DNA of 64,000 nucleotides from Dolomedes plantarius (taxonomy: Eukaryota > Arthropoda > Arachnida > Araneae > Dolomedidae), in NCBI GenBank assembly GCA_907164885.2, contig OU015490.1:100667141-100731140 (forward strand). The letters are read 5' to 3'. Made by a program: the position numbers and the translations under genes. Shown here one piece after another: positions 60,667 through 64,000 of this stretch. Numbering within the stretch: the first letter of the stretch is position 1; each line of letters begins with the position of its first letter. The notes beneath the pieces are model-generated. The model had not been told where the DNA came from, ran no database searches, and saw only the letters and a list, made by a program, of their open reading frames with translations.

Positions 60667-61548
60667 CACTGGTGTCCAAATGTTAAGCATAATTCGTAAA
60701 ATGTGGAAGAACGTGAGTAAATATTGGTCAAATTGTTCAAAATCACTTGTGGGGAATAACTGTTTGAAGGTGAAACAGTGTGCATATTCAAAACATTTCA
60801 GTCGCAAAACATGTGCGCACGTCAGAACGAGTATAAAACCGGTTCACGTGCCATACGGACATCAGGCAGGTTACGTGCAATTGCTGTGCTGAGGAGCGAG
60901 TTAAAAGATTAAAAAGGCCAAAGAATAGCACAAAGACGCCAAATGGACATGTTTTTGAAAGGAAGAATTATTGGAAAGCTGGAATGTGGAAGATCTCAAA
61001 CCAAAGTGTCTCAAATTCTGAATGTGCCTCAGTGTGTGATCTCAAGACTGTGGCAGAGGTTTCAAAGTACGGAAGATGTTACCCGGCGACCAAGAGTAAC
61101 AACCGTTCGTCAAGACCGATATTTGGCAATAACTGCGCGACGTCAGAAGGACAGTTGTTCCAGACAACTCAGTTCAGCGCTCACAGCCGCCACAGCAGTA
61201 CGAGTTTCGAGGCAAACTGTTTACAGGAGACTCAATCATGCTGGTCTGTATGCCAGACGATCAGCCGTTTGCATTCCTCTCAGGCCTGAGCATTAACGTG
61301 CTCGTCTAAACTGGAGTTTGAAACATCAGCACTAGAGTTTGCAACAGTGGGACAAAGTGATGTTCAGTGACGAGTCCCGGTTTACTCTGAAGACTGATTC
61401 TCGTCGGATAACGACATTTAGAAAACGTGGAACTCATTTTCAGCCAAGGAACATCACGGAAATACATCATTTTCCTTCAAAGGGAGTCATGATGTGGGCA
61501 GGCATAATGCTGGATGGCCACACAGACTTCCACGTCTTTGACACGGGG
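60667..61548 (+). mobile_element. Tc1-like element, 5' part, interrupted by BEL/Pao
   Basis: CACTGGTGTCCAAATGTTAA after TA begins the element. The transposase runs on the plus strand until 61548, where an LTR starts in the middle of the gene. The 3' part should lie beyond the retrotransposon, outside the window. Confidence 0.8.
60943..61548 (+). pseudogene. Tc1-like transposase, N-terminal part
   Basis: From MDMFLKGRIIGKLECGRSQ the helix-turn-helix (KVSQILNVPQCVISRLWQRF) is followed by TVRQDRYLAITARRQKD, TAVRVSRQTVYRRLNHAG and LYARRSAVCIPLRPEH. Two in-frame stops (about 61287 and 61330) precede KVMFSDESRFTLKTDSRR with the first catalytic D, and then MMWAGIMLDGHTDFHVFDTG, where the LTR begins. 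Two stops plus the insertion inactivate it. The stops could predate or follow the insertion. Confidence 0.85.
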
Positions 61549-61979
61549 TGTGGGATCTGAATATTCTTTTATCCAATTGTTTACTTTAATTGAATATCAA
61601 ATAAGGCTTCTTACCTTGTTCCCACGTGGTTCTTTTTTTGCTGCTGGTTATTCTGTACATCAAGTTGCTATCTTATTCTTAAAGAATATTAAAACTGAAG
61701 TCACACTAAAACAACACTACGAATGAATATTATTATATTTTCCTTGGTTAGATACTTTACACATTACGGACATTAAAAGATATACAATTTCTAAGCTAAC
61801 TATTTACAAACATTGAATATTAATTATCGGAAGTTTCTCATCTCTGACTGAGACGTCTGTCATGCTTCGCGATCAAAACAGTTCTGCTAGTCGTTACATA
61901 AAGTCCCGGATGAGCTGGGAAATTGTCTGGTGATGCTGCTGTTACGTCACCTGATCGCGTTCTTTCGAATTCGGCGACA
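61549..61979 (-). repeat. 3' LTR of the BEL/Pao element
   Basis: Minus strand begins TGTCGCCGAATTCG and ends GATCCCACA, giving TGT...ACA termini and 431 bp. The right boundary follows from the abrupt switch to Tc1 sequence. The left boundary is inferred from the adjacent purine tract. Confidence 0.65.
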
Positions 61980-61995
61980 TATTCCCACCTTGAGT
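61980..61995 (-). promoter_or_regulatory. Polypurine tract (plus-strand DNA primer site)
   Basis: Minus strand reads CAAGGTGGGAATA just upstream of the proposed LTR start. In LTR retrotransposons this RNase H-resistant tract primes second-strand synthesis. Placed by position and composition only. Confidence 0.5.
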
Positions 61996-62015
61996 ATGGA
62001 GGATGTCTGAAATAC

Positions 62016-64000
62016 TCAATTTGGTAGCCGATTATGTCCCAGTCTATCAACGGGTTTCACCATCCGGCCGTACTTGGTCTTTTTAAACTGCCGTAACTGA
62101 GCAATCGGAGCTTCTTCTGACAGATATTGTCGCAGGTTCAAGTCCTCAACTTGGTTTCTCTGGAGCTCTAAAGGACAAAGACGTTGGTAAGGACGCAAAA
62201 GTTCTCCTGTTTTGGTTTTTACTCTTGCAAGTCGGGATTGACCATCCTTCCCTGGGTATAATTTTATCACCTTCGCTAATGGCCAATCAATACGTCTCAG
62301 CTGACCATCATCTATGAAGACTAGATCGCCTTCTTTGATCTCGACACTTGTTTTTCGAGTTTTTGTGCATTATCTTAAATATCCCAGGTATTCACTGCGA
62401 AACCTGCGACGAAGATCATCTCTGATTTTCTGTCTGTATGCGTATCTTCTGTGCATTATTGTCTCATCGATACTGTCGAAGTCTGGCACTCCTGTGTCAC
62501 GAATATCTTTCATGAACATCTCTGGAGTCAAAGCTATTAAATCTGATGAATCTTCTGATATATATGTTAAGGGTCTGGAGTTGATAATACTTTCTGTATC
62601 ACAGATAATTGTGTACAATTCCTCTAGTTGCAAGCAGGCTTTTCCTATCACCCTTTTCAGTATTGACTTGAGGATTCCTATTAACCTCTCCCAAAATCCT
62701 CCATACCAGGGCGCTGATGGTGGGATAAGTTTCCAATGAATTTTCCTTGTGGTTGCGTAATCTTGAATGTTTTCCCAGTTAACTGTGTTCAATTCTTTTC
62801 TACTACCTATCATATTTGTGCCATTGTCGGAGTATATGGTGTGCGGCCTACCTCTTCTGGCGATGAATCGCCTTAAAGCTTGCAACAGTCCATCAGTTGA
62901 AAGGGTTGTGGTAATCTCCAGGTGAACCGCTCGAAAAACTGCACATGTAAACAGTACCACCCAGCATTTTTTACCATCCCTTAGAAATAGTGGTCCACAC
63001 AGATCCACACCTGTAATGTCGAAAACGTTGGCATCACGAACTCTATCCTCAGGCAGGGGAGAGCTCATTACCTCAATGGGTTTTGCAGAAAATCTCTTAC
63101 AGCGAGTACAGCTCCGTATAACTTTGCGAATCATCTTCCTGCACTTTAAAATCCAGAATCTTTCCCTCAAGATTGACATTAAAGTCTGCACCCCAGCATG
63201 ACTTGATTTCTCGTGTTCTTTTCTGATCAGTTTGATGACAAGAGAATGATCAGATGGTAGGAGGATAGGATATCTGAATTCAGGGAAATCTTCTCTTCTC
63301 GAAATTTTTGATTCTATTCGGAGAATGCCTAAAGAATCAACAAGAATTTTAAGGGTTTTTAATTTCTTATCTTCTGTCCCTTCAAAAGATTCTTTTTGCA
63401 CCGTCTTAAAAAGTATCATCTCAGCTTTGTTCATTTCTTCTAACGTTAAATTGCCTAAGTTCTTGTTAACATTACTTGGCTTACAATTAAGCGAAAATCT
63501 CAAAATCCAGGCTGTGACGCGCACTAATTTGCTATATGAAGATATCTGGTCATAAATTTGTTTAATCGGACTCTCAATATTGGTCGCACCGATAACTGTC
63601 TTTTTCTTTTCCGAATTTGTTATATTAAAATCTGGAAATGCTTCGGATTTGGGCCATTCACCGGGAGGCTTCTTTAGCCAATCAGGACCTTCCCACCATT
63701 TAGATTTGGAGATAGTTTCAGGACTGCATCCTCGAGAAGGTAAGTCAGCGGGATTCAAGGGTCCAGCTATATGATTCCACATTCCAGGATCGCTCAAAGA
63801 TCTGATTTCTTTCACCCTGTTATAAACGAAAGTGGCCCAGTTCTCATTTCGTTTGATCCAATAAATCGCGTTTCCTGAGTCTGACCAATAAAACGTTTGG
63901 ATTTCTTCTAACGACAAATCATTCTTGACACTATGCGCTAATCTTGCCCCGATCATACAAGCCAATAATTCAAGTCTTGGGATCGAGGTTGTTTTAATTG
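62016..64000 (-). pseudogene. BEL/Pao Pol C-terminal region: RNase H and integrase (one stop)
   Basis: The frame is open from the window edge to the stop at 62370-62372, then continues in the same frame to 62016. A single stop codon is therefore the only lesion seen. RNase H-side sequence shows FYWSDSGNAIYWIKRNE, WNHIAGPLNPADLPSRG and KWWEGPDWL. The integrase zinc finger follows (HEKSSHAGVQTLMSILRERF, then CTRC). The DDE core is VDLCGPLF (D1), IYSDNGTN (D2) and APWYGGFWERL (E). The C-terminal part has GDLVFIDDGQLRR and RPYQRLCPLEL, usual for BEL/Pao. Integrase acts in the nucleus to insert cDNA. The stop could be real decay or a sequence error. Confidence 0.88.

Larger units (their letters stand above)
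61549..64000 (-). mobile_element. BEL/Pao LTR retrotransposon, 3' half
   Basis: On the minus strand the order is RNase H/integrase coding region (64000 to 62016), a short spacer, a purine-rich tract (61980-61992) and the 3' LTR (61979 to 61549). The 5' LTR, gag, protease and reverse transcriptase lie beyond the right edge. It is inserted in a Tc1 transposase gene. The coding region is nearly intact, so this is one of the younger insertions. Confidence 0.85.

Overview
The window is non-coding, repeat-dominated DNA from a eukaryotic nuclear genome. It is AT-rich, has no compact gene arrangement and no host gene I can defend. The mobile-element mix (Tc1/mariner with several subfamilies, pogo/Tigger, hAT, PIF/Harbinger-type MITEs, Helitrons, a BEL/Pao retrotransposon, a Penelope-like reverse transcriptase, a tRNA-derived SINE) fits an arthropod. 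An arachnid such as a spider is my best guess, but the sequence does not prove it.

Layout. 0-5 kb: a MITE with perfect 30-bp ends, then a head-to-tail array of Helitron-like elements (family A), then pogo/Tigger-type fragments. 5-10.3 kb: a MITE family with TTAA/TA target sites, a 5'-truncated non-LTR retrotransposon, and a Tc1 element with long terminal repeats that is broken and rearranged. 10.9-16.7 kb: an internally deleted mariner, a decayed tandem array (11.8-14.2 kb) invaded by three MITEs, a Tc1 pseudogene carrying a hAT insertion, and a possible solo LTR. 18.2-21.5 kb: a (TA)n-embedded reverse-transcriptase element and a second truncated copy. 22-34.4 kb: more MITEs, Helitrons, a Tigger remnant, the transposase-bearing relative of the TTAA/TA MITEs (29.3-30.1 kb), and a tandem repeat. 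35-37.2 kb: a decayed repeat-borne gene fused to a mariner 3' end, then a SINE with 11-bp target duplications. 38.6-41.4 kb: a third copy of the (TA)n-embedded element, and a Tc1 element that landed inside the same (TA)n tract. 42.4-44.3 kb: a 102-bp minisatellite split exactly by a second Helitron-like family (B). 46-57.9 kb: pogo MITE, Helitron pieces, four decayed Tc1/mariner/Tigger copies, nested Harbinger and hAT MITEs, and a 270-bp foldback. 59.3-60.2 kb: five ~170-bp tandem units, each with a Pol III B-box-like motif. 60.7-64 kb: a Tc1 copy interrupted by the 3' half of a nearly intact BEL/Pao element that runs off the window.

Almost every coding region is a transposon pseudogene, with stops, frameshifts or lost catalytic residues. 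The best-preserved protein is the BEL/Pao RNase H/integrase, with a single in-frame stop. The most interesting pattern is the reverse-transcriptase element. All four copies end in long (TA)n on both sides, are truncated to different extents at the 5' end, and keep a strong stem-loop near the 3' end. This suggests a retroelement that targets (TA)n microsatellites. (TA)n tracts also flank or contain Tc1, pogo and Helitron copies, so they appear to act as insertion hubs.
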